Of a stretch of DNA of 64,000 bases, positions 25,021-33,857 are shown one piece after another. Position numbers and translations under genes: made by a program. Within the stretch, counting starts at the first letter, position 1. Each line of letters opens with the position of its first letter. The DNA is taken from contig NZ_FXAT01000014.1 in the NCBI RefSeq assembly GCF_900177725.1, positions 62,001-126,000 of the forward strand, given 5' to 3'. The notes beneath the pieces were generated by a model. It was not told the origin of the DNA, ran no database searches, and saw only the letters and a program-made list of their open reading frames with translations. The stretch is from Paraburkholderia susongensis (lineage in GTDB: Bacteria; Pseudomonadota; Gammaproteobacteria; Burkholderiales; Burkholderiaceae).

Positions 25021-25790
25021 CGGCGCGGACACGGCGCGGGTGGCCGCGCGCGCTTGCGGCCGCGAAGATGTGGCTGACGTGCGCGCTGTGCGCTGTCTGC
25101 GTGATGCCGGCTGCCGCGCGCGCGGCGGGCGCGCCGGGCAGCGACGACATCACGCCGGCGGAACGGCTGATCTTTCTGACCGATCATCTGCACGGTGTCG
25201 CCGCGCAGACCGAGCTCGATTACGCGCTGATCGAATCCGAGCAGCCGTCGCATAGCGCCGACACCGTCAAGGTGCTGGTGGTGAGCGCGGACAACGCGAA
25301 GGGCGACGCCCAGGTATCGGACCATAGCGGCAACGTGGCGTTGCCGATCGGCGGGCTGCAGTGCAATCCGGCGATCATCTATTTTCTCGAGCACGACATC
25401 GCGCAGATGCAGGGCCTCACAGGCGGCCAGCGCCGCTATTTCCAGCAGCGCCTGCGCCTCGCGCTCGCCGCGGGTCCGCGCATCGAGACCGTGCCGAGCG
25501 AGATCGGCGGCAAGTCCGTCAGCGCGCGGCGCATCGTCGTGCAACCTTATCTGAACGATCCGAATGCGGAGCGCTTTGCGCAATACACCGGCAAGCGCTA
25601 CACCTTCCTGCTCGCCGACGACGTGCCCGGGCAGCTCGTGCAGATTCGCACCGACGTGCCGGGTCCGAACAACGATTTCGCTCATCCGGTGCACACGGAG
25701 ACGCTGAGCTTCCAGTCCGTGCTGCACAAGTTGCCGCCGCCCGCGAACGCACCCGCGAAGCCGTCCAACGCGCCGAGGGCGAGCCGTTGA
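25017..25790 (+). CDS. Unknown exported protein coupled to xoxJ
   Basis: 257 aa from a GTG that overlaps the xoxJ stop (GTGA); an internal ATG at 25068 is an alternative start inside the hydrophobic region. Signal peptide: MWLTCALCAVCVMPAAARAAG. I do not recognise the family. The mature part has LIFLTDHLHGVAAQTELDYAL, a long Gln/Arg-rich helix (QGLTGGQRRYFQQRLRLAL), and YTFLLADDVPGQLVQIRTDVPGP, ending in a Pro/Ala tail. No TM helices or haem sites. Tight coupling implies a periplasmic job with XoxFGJ. Confidence 0.8.
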   Translation: MTARTRRGWPRALAAAKMWLTCALCAVCVMPAAARAAGAPGSDDITPAERLIFLTDHLHGVAAQTELDYALIESEQPSHSADTVKVLVVSADNAKGDAQVSDHSGNVALPIGGLQCNPAIIYFLEHDIAQMQGLTGGQRRYFQQRLRLALAAGPRIETVPSEIGGKSVSARRIVVQPYLNDPNAERFAQYTGKRYTFLLADDVPGQLVQIRTDVPGPNNDFAHPVHTETLSFQSVLHKLPPPANAPAKPSNAPRASR

Positions 25791-25858
25791 GGGCGTAGGG
25801 CACCGGATGTACGGCACCGTTCCACCACCACCGTTTAACTTTCGCACGGAGCACCGAC

Positions 25859-26200
25859 ATGCTGATCGATACCAAGGACTACACACCGAAACTGATGGGC
25901 GCCATCGGCCAACTCGGCACGGCCGCGCAGGCCACGCTCGCTGGCTTCCACGCGCTCGATAGCGCCGCTGCCAAAGGCGGCAAGCTCGATGCGAAAACGC
26001 GCGAGCTGATCTCGCTCGCGGTCGCCGTCACGACCCGTTGCGACGGCTGCATCGCGGTGCATAGCGCCGCCGCCGCGAAGGCGGGGGCGAGCCGCGAAGA
26101 GGTGGCGGAGGCGCTGTCGGTGGCGATCGCGTTGAACGCGGGCGCAGCGCTCGTCTATTCCGCGCGTGCGCTCGATGCCTTCGGCCAGCAAAGCGGCTAG
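25859..26200 (+). CDS. AhpD/carboxymuconolactone decarboxylase-like protein
   Basis: 113-aa all-helical CMD-domain protein. The redox motif CDGC followed by IAVH (residues ~60-67) matches AhpD-type peroxidase/disulfide centres. LISLAVAVTTRCDGCIAVH and ALNAGAALVYSARALDAF complete the fold. Cytoplasmic, no signal peptide. CGGAG precedes the ATG. It is 68 nt after the unknown xox-linked gene and 5 nt before the LysR gene, so it probably belongs to this transcript; a role against peroxide or aldehyde stress during C1 oxidation is plausible. Confidence 0.88.
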   Translation: MLIDTKDYTPKLMGAIGQLGTAAQATLAGFHALDSAAAKGGKLDAKTRELISLAVAVTTRCDGCIAVHSAAAAKAGASREEVAEALSVAIALNAGAALVYSARALDAFGQQSG

Positions 26201-26205
26201 TTCAT

Positions 26206-27210
26206 ATGGAGAGCGCGCGCTTCGCGACGAACCGGGTCAAGCTGAATTTCATTCGCACGCTGACCCTGCGGCAGTTGCAGATCTTCGTCGTGGCGAGCCG
26301 CTACACGAGTTTCGCGCGCGCGGCCGAGGAACTGCATCTGACCCAGCCCGCCGTGTCGATGCAGATTCATCAGCTCGAAGACGCGGTCGGCCTGCGTCTG
26401 TTCGAGCGCATCGCGCGCAAGCTCACGCTCACCGAAGCGGGCGAGATGCTCACGCATCACGCGAGCCGCATCCTCGGCGAAATCAAGGATGCCGAAGATG
26501 CCATGATGTCGCTCAAGCAGGCCGACAGCGGCTCGATCAACGTGGGCATCGTCAGTTCGGCGACCTACTTCGCGCCGAAACTGCTGGCGCTCTATTCGCG
26601 TCTGTACCCGAAGGTCGACGTGCACTTCTCGGTCGGCAATCGCGATGCGCTGTTGCGGCTTTTGCAGGACAACGCGATCGACCTCGCGATCATGGGCCGC
26701 CCGCCGCCGGAACTCGACACGACGGCCGAGCCGCTCGCGAGCCATCCCCAGGTGGTGATCGCGCCGCTCGATCATCCGCTGTGCGGCGCACGCCGCTTCG
26801 ATCTGCAGGAGCTGCGCGGCGATACGTTCCTGTTGCGCGAACCGGGCTCGGGTACGCGCATGGCCGCCGAGACGATGTTCCGGCAGCATCTGTTCACGCC
26901 CGCGAAGATCATCACGCTCGGCAGCAACGAAACGATCAAGCAGGCGGTGATGGCGGGCATGGGCGTGAGTCTGATCTCGCTGCATACGCTGCTGCTGGAG
27001 CTGCGCACCGGCGAGATCGCGCTGCTCGACGTGAACGGCACGCCGATCGAGCGCACGTGGCAGGTCGTGCATCTTCGTTCGAAGCAGCTTTCGCCGACCA
27101 GCATGATGTTTCGCCAGTTTCTGCTCGAGCATGCGGCGGCTCACCTCGAACATGAGTACGCGGAATTCGCGAGACCGTTCGCGAAGCCGCCGGCCGGCGC
27201 GCAGCGATGA
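26206..27210 (+). CDS. cbbR: LysR-type regulator, CbbR-like
   Basis: 334 aa. N-terminal winged HTH: LTLRQLQIFVVASRYTSFARAAEELHLTQPAVSMQIHQLE (~18-60). Effector domain segments DNAIDLAIMGRPPPELD, LLREPGSGTRMAAETMF and KIITLGSNETIKQAVMAGMGVSLISLHTL closely follow CbbR proteins that sense phosphorylated metabolites and control cbb operons. It sits 5 nt after the AhpD-like gene, not divergent from a cbb operon. It may be a second CbbR regulating C1 genes, or the sole CbbR if none lies left of cbbL. Confidence 0.85.
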   Translation: MESARFATNRVKLNFIRTLTLRQLQIFVVASRYTSFARAAEELHLTQPAVSMQIHQLEDAVGLRLFERIARKLTLTEAGEMLTHHASRILGEIKDAEDAMMSLKQADSGSINVGIVSSATYFAPKLLALYSRLYPKVDVHFSVGNRDALLRLLQDNAIDLAIMGRPPPELDTTAEPLASHPQVVIAPLDHPLCGARRFDLQELRGDTFLLREPGSGTRMAAETMFRQHLFTPAKIITLGSNETIKQAVMAGMGVSLISLHTLLLELRTGEIALLDVNGTPIERTWQVVHLRSKQLSPTSMMFRQFLLEHAAAHLEHEYAEFARPFAKPPAGAQR

Positions 27211-27252
27211 CGGACGTGAGCCGCGCGAGGCACTGCCCCGGGTCGCGGCCGA

Positions 27253-27267
27253 TGGCACAGTGTGTCC
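27253..27267. promoter_or_regulatory. GACACA-type motif upstream of moxR
   Basis: TGGCACAGTGTGTCC, an imperfect palindrome around a central G, sharing GGCACA and TGTGTC half-sites with the other C1 motifs. Its centre is about 100 nt upstream of the predicted moxR start, ideal for an enhancer. Confidence 0.58.
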
Positions 27268-27333
27268 CCGGATATCGTGACAGGCTGACAACTATCAGCA
27301 GGCGGCCAACCGAGCACCGCGCGTTCGCGCGAC

Positions 27334-27349
27334 CGGCACGAACCCTGCT
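27334..27349 (+). promoter_or_regulatory. Sigma-54 promoter of moxR-mxaSACKL
   Basis: CGGCACGAACCCTGCT: GGCACG at -24 and TGCT at -12 with exact GG-N10-GC spacing. Predicted start near 27360, 38 nt before the moxR ATG. Confidence 0.72.
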
Positions 27350-27397
27350 TGAGCGGATGCCGACAAGTACACCAACCACAAGGCGGAGATCGCAGCG

Positions 27398-28420
27398 ATG
27401 AGTTCTGGCGAACAGCTTCAGGACTGGCGTGCTCACGCACAGCAGATCGAAAACGAAGTCGCCAGGGTCGTTATCGGCCAGCAGCAGACCCTGAGGCTCA
27501 TCAACGTCGCGCTGTTCGCCCGGGGCCACGTGTTGCTCGAAGGCGGCGTCGGTGTCGGCAAGACCACCGTGTTGCGGGCGTTTGCGCGCGTGGTCGGCGG
27601 AGAGTTCGAGCGTGTCGAAGGCACCATCGATCTGATGCCGGGCGACCTCATCTATCACACCTATGTCGATGCCGACGGCAAGCCGCGTATCGAACCCGGC
27701 CCGCTGCTGCGCCACGGCGAGCAATTGACCACATTCTTCTTCAACGAGATCAATCGCGCGCGTCCGCAGGTGCAGTCGCTGTTGCTGCGCGCGATGGCCG
27801 AGCGCTCGGTCATGGCCTTCGGCCGCGAGTACCGTTTCCCGCACATGACCGTGTTCGCCGACCGCAACAAGGTCGAGAAAGAAGAGACCTTCGAGCTGGC
27901 CTCGGCGGCGCGCGACCGCTTCCTGTTCGAGCTGAACATGCCCACGCCCGCCGACCCGGACGCGCGGCGCGCGCTCGTCTTCGACACGGCGTTCCATGAC
28001 GTCGACCGGCTGCTCGCGCAACTGACGCCGGCCATCGTGCCGTGGCAACAGTTGAACGCCATCGGCGCGGCGATCCAGCAGGGCGTGCAGGCGAGCGCAA
28101 CGATCGAGCGCTATGTGCTCGACATCTGGCAGGCCACGGAAACGCCGCTGCGTTTCGGCATCACGCTCGACGGCGTCGACATGCAGCAACTGATTCTCGC
28201 GGGCGCGAGCCCGCGCGGCATGAGCGCGCTGTTGCGGGCGGCGCGCGTGGTCGCCTGGCTCGCAGGGCGCGAACATCTGATTCCTGAAGACATCCACGAA
28301 GTGCTGATGCCCGCGCTCGGTCATCGCGTGTTCTTCACGCCGATCTATGAATTGCGCCGCCAGGAACTGGCCGAGGCGCTGATCGCGCAGATCATGGCGA
28401 AGCTTGCCGTGCCCCGATGA
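27398..28420 (+). CDS. moxR: MoxR AAA+ ATPase
   Basis: 340-aa MoxR-family chaperone ATPase, involved in metal insertion/activation of methanol dehydrogenase. Walker A GGVGVGKT at 49-56; Walker B region TTFFFNEINRARPQVQSLLLRAMAER; sensor segment FADRNKVEKEETFELASAARDRFLFELNM. The Walker B reads FFFNEIN rather than the usual LLLDEIN, i.e. Asn in place of the first Asp of a canonical DE pair, common in MoxR subfamilies but worth checking. First gene of moxR-mxaSACKL; GGCGGAG precedes the ATG. Confidence 0.94.
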   Translation: MSSGEQLQDWRAHAQQIENEVARVVIGQQQTLRLINVALFARGHVLLEGGVGVGKTTVLRAFARVVGGEFERVEGTIDLMPGDLIYHTYVDADGKPRIEPGPLLRHGEQLTTFFFNEINRARPQVQSLLLRAMAERSVMAFGREYRFPHMTVFADRNKVEKEETFELASAARDRFLFELNMPTPADPDARRALVFDTAFHDVDRLLAQLTPAIVPWQQLNAIGAAIQQGVQASATIERYVLDIWQATETPLRFGITLDGVDMQQLILAGASPRGMSALLRAARVVAWLAGREHLIPEDIHEVLMPALGHRVFFTPIYELRRQELAEALIAQIMAKLAVPR

Positions 28421-28466
28421 ACGCTCGCTGAACACTTGCGCGCCCTGAACCCTGTCGAACCATGAA

Positions 28467-29330
28467 ATGAACGGCACAGCAGAATTCCACTACCGTTTGC
28501 CGGTGCGCGCGGGCGGCGCGCGGCCCGGTTCGCATCCGGGGGCGAGCTTCGGCTCCGGCCAGCAATTCGCGATGCACGGGCGCCTGTTCGACTATCCCGA
28601 TCCGCGCCGCCTCGATCTGCGCGCGAGCCTGCGCGCGGCGCGCTCGGAGTGGCTCGTGCGGGTTCATCTGCAGCGTGTGGCGGTGCAGGTGGTGGTGATC
28701 GTCGACGTGTCGGCGTCGATGCAGTTCGGCACGCGCCAGACCAAGCTGCAGGTCGCCGCCGATTTTGTCGAAGCGCTCGGCTACAGCGCGTTTCGGGTCG
28801 GCGATCGGCTCGGCATGCTGGCCTTCGACGCAAGCGAGCGCGACGATCTCTTCATGCCAGCGCGCAATGGCCGCGGCACGGGCAATCTGCTCGCGGCGAT
28901 GTTGCGCGGGTGTGCGAGCCACGAAGCCGGACGCGGCGCGATCGAAGGACTGCGGCGCTGCGCGGCGCGCCTCGCCGGCCGTCAGGCGCTCGTGTTCGTT
29001 GTGTCCGACTTCCATTGGCCGCTCACGCAGATGCCGCCCGTGCTCGACATGCTCGTTCATGCGTGCGTGGTGCCGATGGTCGTGTGGGACGAGGCGGAGA
29101 TTTCGCCGCCGCGCCACGCGCCGCTCTTGGCCGTCAACGATGCCGAGTCGGGCGAGGAGCGCCGCGTGTGGCTGCGCGGCGGCATGCGCGAGCGCTGGCG
29201 CGAGGGTGTCGCGCGCCGTCGTGAGGAGCTGGCTGACGTGTTCGGCGCGCGCGGCATCCGGCCGTTTTATGTCGAAGGCGCGTTCGATCCGGAGGCGATG
29301 TCGCGATATTTTCTGGAGATGACGGCATGA
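28467..29330 (+). CDS. mxaS: MxaS, DUF58 protein
   Basis: 287-aa DUF58 protein with a von Willebrand-like metal site DVSAS at 80-84 (VVVIVDVSASMQFG). Such proteins partner MoxR ATPases and VWA proteins in methanol dehydrogenase maturation. Contains the RSEWLVRVHLQR segment typical of the DUF58 region. Cytoplasmic, no TM helix. Overlaps mxaA by ATGA. Confidence 0.9.
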   Translation: MNGTAEFHYRLPVRAGGARPGSHPGASFGSGQQFAMHGRLFDYPDPRRLDLRASLRAARSEWLVRVHLQRVAVQVVVIVDVSASMQFGTRQTKLQVAADFVEALGYSAFRVGDRLGMLAFDASERDDLFMPARNGRGTGNLLAAMLRGCASHEAGRGAIEGLRRCAARLAGRQALVFVVSDFHWPLTQMPPVLDMLVHACVVPMVVWDEAEISPPRHAPLLAVNDAESGEERRVWLRGGMRERWREGVARRREELADVFGARGIRPFYVEGAFDPEAMSRYFLEMTA

Positions 29331-30277
29331 GAGCGTGCGGGCTCCGGCGCGGCCTCACGCATGCCGTGGCGAGGCATGCGCTGATCGCGTCGCCGCTGAG
29401 CGCACTGTGTGCCGTGTGCGCCGCTTGTGCCATTTGCGCCGTCTACCCAGCCAGCAGCCACGCCGCCGCCACCGTGACCGCGATCGTTCAGGAGCCGCGC
29501 GCATTCGGTTACGTGCTCGGCGACGTGCTGACGCAGCGCGTACTGCTCCAGGCCAACGGTCAGGACGTCGGCGCGGTTGCGGCGCCTTCGGTCGGCCGCA
29601 CCGGCGTCTGGCTCGAACGCCGGCCCGTGTCGCTCGAAACCGACGCGGACGGCCGCACGTGGATGGTGATCGCGTATCAGGTCGTCAACGCGCCGCAGAC
29701 GCTCACGCAGATTGCGTTGCCTGCGTTGACGCTGACGTCGGCCACCGGCACGCAATTGCAGGTGGCCGAATGGCCCGCGAGCATCGGCCCGCTGACCCCG
29801 CCGACCCCGTTCGCAGCAGGCGATCTGCTGCCGTTGCGGCCCGATCGCGAGGCGCCGTTGCTGGCGACGGCCGGGTTGCGCCGCCAGATCGCGTGGGCAC
29901 TCGGTCTATTGCTCGCCACGCTGCTCGCGTGGGCGCTCTGGTGGGGATGGCGCAATCGGCGCGAGTCGGCGCGGCTGCCGTTCGCGCGCGCATGGCGGCG
30001 GATGCAACGGCTTCAGGATGCGCAAGCCGCGTCGAGCGACGCGTGGTTCTGTCTGCATCAGGCGCTCGACGAAACGGCTGGTCAGGTCGTGCACGCGGGT
30101 TCGCTGTCCGGACTGTTCGCGCGCGCGCCGTATCTGCAACCGCTGCACGCGCAACTCGAACACTTCTATCAGGTGTCGTCCGAGCGCTTTTTCAAGCCCG
30201 CGCCGCACGCCGCCGAGTTTCCGCTACAGGCGTTATGCCGCGCGCTGTATCGGGCCGAACGGCGCCATCAGCGATGA
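29327..30277 (+). CDS. mxaA: MxaA, membrane-anchored MDH maturation factor
   Basis: 316 aa. N-terminal signal/anchor (ALIASPLSALCAVCAACAICAVYPASSHA), a periplasmic beta-rich domain (VLGDVLTQRVLLQA, WMVIAYQVVNAPQTLTQIALPALTLTSATG), one TM helix (QIAWALGLLLATLLAWALWWGW, ~185-206) and a cytoplasmic C-terminal tail with a helical LQPLHAQLEHFYQVSSERFF. This layout matches MxaA, needed for metal incorporation in the calcium enzyme. ATGA overlaps on both sides show tight coupling. Confidence 0.88.
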   Translation: MRACGLRRGLTHAVARHALIASPLSALCAVCAACAICAVYPASSHAAATVTAIVQEPRAFGYVLGDVLTQRVLLQANGQDVGAVAAPSVGRTGVWLERRPVSLETDADGRTWMVIAYQVVNAPQTLTQIALPALTLTSATGTQLQVAEWPASIGPLTPPTPFAAGDLLPLRPDREAPLLATAGLRRQIAWALGLLLATLLAWALWWGWRNRRESARLPFARAWRRMQRLQDAQAASSDAWFCLHQALDETAGQVVHAGSLSGLFARAPYLQPLHAQLEHFYQVSSERFFKPAPHAAEFPLQALCRALYRAERRHQR

Positions 30278-31260
30278 CCATGGCTCTCGATCTCGCCTTT
30301 CCCTGGCTGCTGGTCTTGCTGCCGCTCGCCGTGCTGCCCTTGCTGCCGCGGCGCAGCGACACGCTGGTGTTTCCGAGCGTCGCCTGGCTGCCGGTCGATC
30401 GCGTCGGACGCTGGGCCGGCTGGCTCGCGCGCGGCAGCGGCGTGCTGGCGATCGCGGCGATCGTCGTCGGGCTCGCCGGGCCGGGGCGCTCGCAACTGCA
30501 GGTGGTGCGCACCGGCAGCGGCGCGCAGATCCTGATCCTGATGGACCGCAGCCAGAGCATGGACGAGCCGATGGGCAGCAAGGGCGTCGAGTCGCCGCGC
30601 GGCGAGTCGAAGAACAAGGTGGCGCGCGCCTCGTTGACGAGCTTCGTCGCGCAACGGCCCAACGACCGGCTCGCGTTCATGATGTTCGGCTCCAGCCCTG
30701 TGCTGGCGATGCCGTTCACGTACGACCATCGCGTGATCGAGGCGGCGGTCGCCGCCACGGCGATCGGCCGCGGCATGCCGGACACGCAGCTCGACCGCGG
30801 CATGCTGGCCGCGATCGGCCAGTTCGAGGGCCGGCCTTCGTCGGGACGCCGCGCGATCGTGCTCGTCTCCGATGGCGGAGCGCGGCTCGACGAGACGGTG
30901 CGGCGGCGCATTCAGGCGGGTCTGCAGCGCAACCGGATCGCGCTTTACTTCATCTACCTGCGCAGCAGCGTTTATAGCCCCGATCTGAACGCCACGCTGC
31001 CCGCAGGCGAAGTGTCGGCCGAAGCGGAGCTGCATCGCTATTTTCTGACGCTCAGGACGCCTTACCGGCTGTTTCAGGCGGAAGACGCGAAGGCGATGAT
31101 GGCGGCCATCGCCGAGATCAACCGGCAGCAGAACGCGTCGACGACGTTCATCGAGCATTTGCCGAGGCAGGACCTGAGTCCGTACTGCTTCGCCGTTGCG
31201 TTGTTCTGCGCGGCAGTGCTGATGGCGCTGCGCATGTTTCAGGTCCGGAGTTGGGCATGA
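30274..31260 (+). CDS. mxaC: MxaC, VWA-domain membrane protein
   Basis: 328 aa. Two N-terminal TM helices (LAFPWLLVLLPLAVLPLLP; GVLAIAAIVVGLAG), a VWA domain with metal motif DRSQS at 91-95 (ILILMDRSQSMDEPMG), VLVSDGGARLDE, and a C-terminal TM helix (YCFAVALFCAAVLMALRMF). BatA-like architecture, expected to work with MoxR and MxaS/MxaL. The ATG at 30274 overlaps the mxaA stop; an ATG two codons later is possible. Confidence 0.9.
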   Translation: MTMALDLAFPWLLVLLPLAVLPLLPRRSDTLVFPSVAWLPVDRVGRWAGWLARGSGVLAIAAIVVGLAGPGRSQLQVVRTGSGAQILILMDRSQSMDEPMGSKGVESPRGESKNKVARASLTSFVAQRPNDRLAFMMFGSSPVLAMPFTYDHRVIEAAVAATAIGRGMPDTQLDRGMLAAIGQFEGRPSSGRRAIVLVSDGGARLDETVRRRIQAGLQRNRIALYFIYLRSSVYSPDLNATLPAGEVSAEAELHRYFLTLRTPYRLFQAEDAKAMMAAIAEINRQQNASTTFIEHLPRQDLSPYCFAVALFCAAVLMALRMFQVRSWA

Positions 31261-31841
31261 GGCGCGCACTGATTCACGCCGCGTTCGGCACGGTCGCGAT
31301 CTGCTGCGCCGCCTGGGCCGTGTCGGGCTGGGTGCGGCTTCAGCACGCCGGGCAGGTCAATCAGGCGATCGCGGCAGCGGCGAATGGAACCAACGCGAGC
31401 AACGCAGCCAACGCAAAGACCACCGGCACGCACGAGGACCGTACCGGCGACGACCCGCCGCAGGTTCAACTGGCACGCGCAACGGCGCTCTCGAAAGCGG
31501 GCGCCTACGACGAGGCAGCGCGGCTCTACAACGGCCTGATCCACGAGGGCCAACTCGACGAGTTTGGCCGCACGGCGCTGTTCGACCTCGGCAACATGTA
31601 CTTGCGCGAAGGCAGTGGAGAGGGTGGCGCGCACGCGGCCCGCTCGCTCGCGATGATCGGCGAGGCGAAGGCGCGCTACCGGATACTGCTGCGCGCGGCC
31701 CCCGACGATTGGGATGCGCGCTACAACCTCGAGCGCGCGCTCTGGCTTGCGCCTGAAACACCGTCCGCGCTCGATACGCCCGATGTGAAAGAGCAGCACA
31801 ACATCAAACTGCGAGACCCGCAGAGCCAGGACTTACCATGA
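31257..31841 (+). CDS. mxaK: MxaK, single-TM TPR-like protein
   Basis: 194 aa from the ATG overlapping the mxaC stop. One N-terminal TM helix (ALIHAAFGTVAICCAAWAVSGW), an Asn/Ala/Thr-rich linker (NGTNASNAANAKTTG), then TPR-like helices (LSKAGAYDEAARLYNGLIHEG; FDLGNMYLREG; AKARYRILLRAAPDDWDARYNLERALW). Fits MxaK of the methanol dehydrogenase maturation set. ATGA overlap with mxaL. Confidence 0.85.
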   Translation: MRRALIHAAFGTVAICCAAWAVSGWVRLQHAGQVNQAIAAAANGTNASNAANAKTTGTHEDRTGDDPPQVQLARATALSKAGAYDEAARLYNGLIHEGQLDEFGRTALFDLGNMYLREGSGEGGAHAARSLAMIGEAKARYRILLRAAPDDWDARYNLERALWLAPETPSALDTPDVKEQHNIKLRDPQSQDLP

Positions 31842-32830
31842 GCGGCGCGACCGGCGAGCGCGGCTTCGCGAGACTGCGCCATGCGTTGACGCCGCTCGCA
31901 CTCGTCGCGTTGATCGCGGCGGTCGCGATGCCGGACGTGACGCTGCCACGCAATACGTTCAGCTACATCGTGACGTTCGACATCACGCAAAGCATGGATG
32001 TCGAGGACGTCAGCCTGAACGGCGAACCGGTAAGCCGTCTGAAGTTCGCGCAGGCCGCGATGCGCGACGCGCTCGGCCGCCTGCCTTGCGGCTCGAAGGT
32101 GGGCTGGAGCGTGTTCACAGGGCAGCGGACCTTGCTGCTGCTGCCGCCCGTCGAGGTGTGCGCGAACTACGACGCACTGCTCGTGTCGCTCGACGGCATC
32201 GACGGGCGCATGCGCTGGACCAACTGGAGCCGTATTGCCGAAGGCGGCGTTTATTCGGCCGTGCGCGTGGCGCGGGACGTCGGCGAGAACTCGGCCATCG
32301 TATTTGTCACCGATGGGCAGGAGGCGCCGCCCGTGTCGCCGTCGCGCGCGTTGATGCCGGACATCAATGCCGCGCGAATCCGGGGCTGGCTGATCGGCGT
32401 GGGCGGCGATCAGCCAGCGGCCATTCCGAAGAGCGACGCCGATGGCAACCGGATCGGCTACTGGCAGGCCGACGACGTGATCCAGGTGCCTGCTACACCA
32501 GGCTCCGCCGTGCAGGCGGAAACGCACGAGGAGCTGTCCGAGTTGCGCGGCCAGTATCTGGCGTTCGTCGCCGGGCAGACAGGTCTCGACTATCGCCGCC
32601 TCTGGAGCGTGACTTCATTGGGCGAGGCGATGCGCGAGCCACGCTTCGCCCATCGCGAACCGGTGCCGACCGATTTGCGCTGGGTGCCCGCGCTCTTCGC
32701 GTTGCTGCTGCTCGTCGCGCGGTTCGTGCCCGATGTCTTCCGGGAGAGGCTGCGCGTTACCCGCAAACGCGTCCGCGCCGCGCTCTGGCGGCTCGCGCAC
32801 CGCATATCACGTTCACCGCTTAGCTCCTGA
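31838..32830 (+). CDS. mxaL: MxaL, VWA-domain protein
   Basis: 330 aa. N-terminal TM (LTPLALVALIAAVAMP), VWA fold with DITQS at 48-52 (IVTFDITQSMDVED), AIVFVTDGQEAPP, and a TM helix near the C-terminus (WVPALFALLLLVARFVPDVF) followed by an Arg-rich tail. Cysteines in LPCGSK and EVCANYD may pair in the periplasm. Last gene of moxR-mxaSACKL. No mxaD, mxaF, mxaG or mxaI is nearby. Confidence 0.88.
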   Translation: MSGATGERGFARLRHALTPLALVALIAAVAMPDVTLPRNTFSYIVTFDITQSMDVEDVSLNGEPVSRLKFAQAAMRDALGRLPCGSKVGWSVFTGQRTLLLLPPVEVCANYDALLVSLDGIDGRMRWTNWSRIAEGGVYSAVRVARDVGENSAIVFVTDGQEAPPVSPSRALMPDINAARIRGWLIGVGGDQPAAIPKSDADGNRIGYWQADDVIQVPATPGSAVQAETHEELSELRGQYLAFVAGQTGLDYRRLWSVTSLGEAMREPRFAHREPVPTDLRWVPALFALLLLVARFVPDVFRERLRVTRKRVRAALWRLAHRISRSPLSS

Positions 32831-32939
32831 CGATTTCTTGGTTCGCCATCGTGACGCGCGTTGCTACAGTCGCGCCTCGCGGTCGTGCACGGCGTCTGCA
32901 CGGCCCCGTCACGCAAACATCCAATAGAAAGGCCCAACC

Positions 32940-33758
32940 ATGAAGATCAAATACCTTGGCGCAGCAGTCATGGGGTTGCTGCTCGCGCTTTCCGGCGTGG
33001 CTCACGCCGATCGTCTCGACGACATCAGAAAGGCGGGCGTCCTGCGCGTCGCGACCTTCGACAGCAACGCGCCATTCGGCTTCGTCGATCCGAAGAGCAA
33101 CCAGATCGTCGGGCTCGATGTCGACTATGCGCGCGCCGTTGCCGACAAGCTCGGCGTGAAGCTCGAAATCCAGCCGACGAACCCAGCGAACCGCATTGCG
33201 TTTCTGAAGTCCGGCAAAGTCGATCTCGTGTTCGCGAACTTCACGATCACCGACGAGCGCAGGAAGGAAGTCGATTTCAGCACGCCGTATTTCGCTTCGG
33301 GCACACAGTTCATCGCGAAGAAGGGCGTGCTGAAGACGCCGCAGCAACTGAACAGTCTGCGTGTGGGCGCCGACAAGGGCACCACGAACGAGCAGCAGGT
33401 GCGCGCGCAATTCCCGGGCGCCACCATCGTCGCGTATGACGACACGCCGTTCGCGTTCGCCGCGCTGCGCGCCGGCAACGTGCAGGCGATCACGCAGGAC
33501 GGCCCGAAGCTCGTCGCGCTGCTCGCGAACGTGCCCGACAAGGCGAACTACGAGATCTCGCCGTTCACGATCTCGAACGACTATGAAGGCGTCGGTGTGC
33601 CGAAAGGCGAAACGCGTCTTTTGAGTGTCGTCGACGATACGCTCAAGGGACTCGAAGCGGACGGCAGCGCGGCGAAGATCTACGACCACTGGTTCGGGCC
33701 GGACAGCCGCGCGCCGCTGCCGCGTCTGTTCAGAATCGGTGATCCGCAGAAGAGCTGA
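32940..33758 (+). CDS. ABC transporter substrate-binding protein (family 3, amino acid)
   Basis: 272-aa periplasmic binding protein. Signal peptide MKIKYLGAAVMGLLLALSGVAHA; family 3 features RKAGVLRVATFDSNAPFGF, IVGLDVDYARAVADKLGVKLE, VDLVFANFTITDERRKEVDFSTPYF. Related proteins bind polar amino acids such as cystine or Glu/Gln; the ligand here is not visible. GAAAGG ribosome site. A hairpin terminator/attenuator lies between it and the permease genes, typical where binding protein must exceed permease. Confidence 0.9.
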   Translation: MKIKYLGAAVMGLLLALSGVAHADRLDDIRKAGVLRVATFDSNAPFGFVDPKSNQIVGLDVDYARAVADKLGVKLEIQPTNPANRIAFLKSGKVDLVFANFTITDERRKEVDFSTPYFASGTQFIAKKGVLKTPQQLNSLRVGADKGTTNEQQVRAQFPGATIVAYDDTPFAFAALRAGNVQAITQDGPKLVALLANVPDKANYEISPFTISNDYEGVGVPKGETRLLSVVDDTLKGLEADGSAAKIYDHWFGPDSRAPLPRLFRIGDPQKS

Positions 33759-33773
33759 TCGATTGCTTTGCCG

Positions 33774-33809
33774 CCGGCCTGCCCTGTGAAAACACGGCGG
33801 GCCGGTTTT
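33774..33809 (+). terminator. Attenuating terminator after binding-protein gene
   Basis: CCGGCCTGCC / GGCGGGCCGG stem (one G-U pair) with a 12-nt loop, followed by TTTTCTT. It sits between the binding-protein stop and the permease start, so partial read-through is expected. Confidence 0.75.
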
Positions 33810-33857
33810 CTTCGAAGTTTTCTTCGAGCAACGAAGGCGTTGGATGAGAAGGACAGA

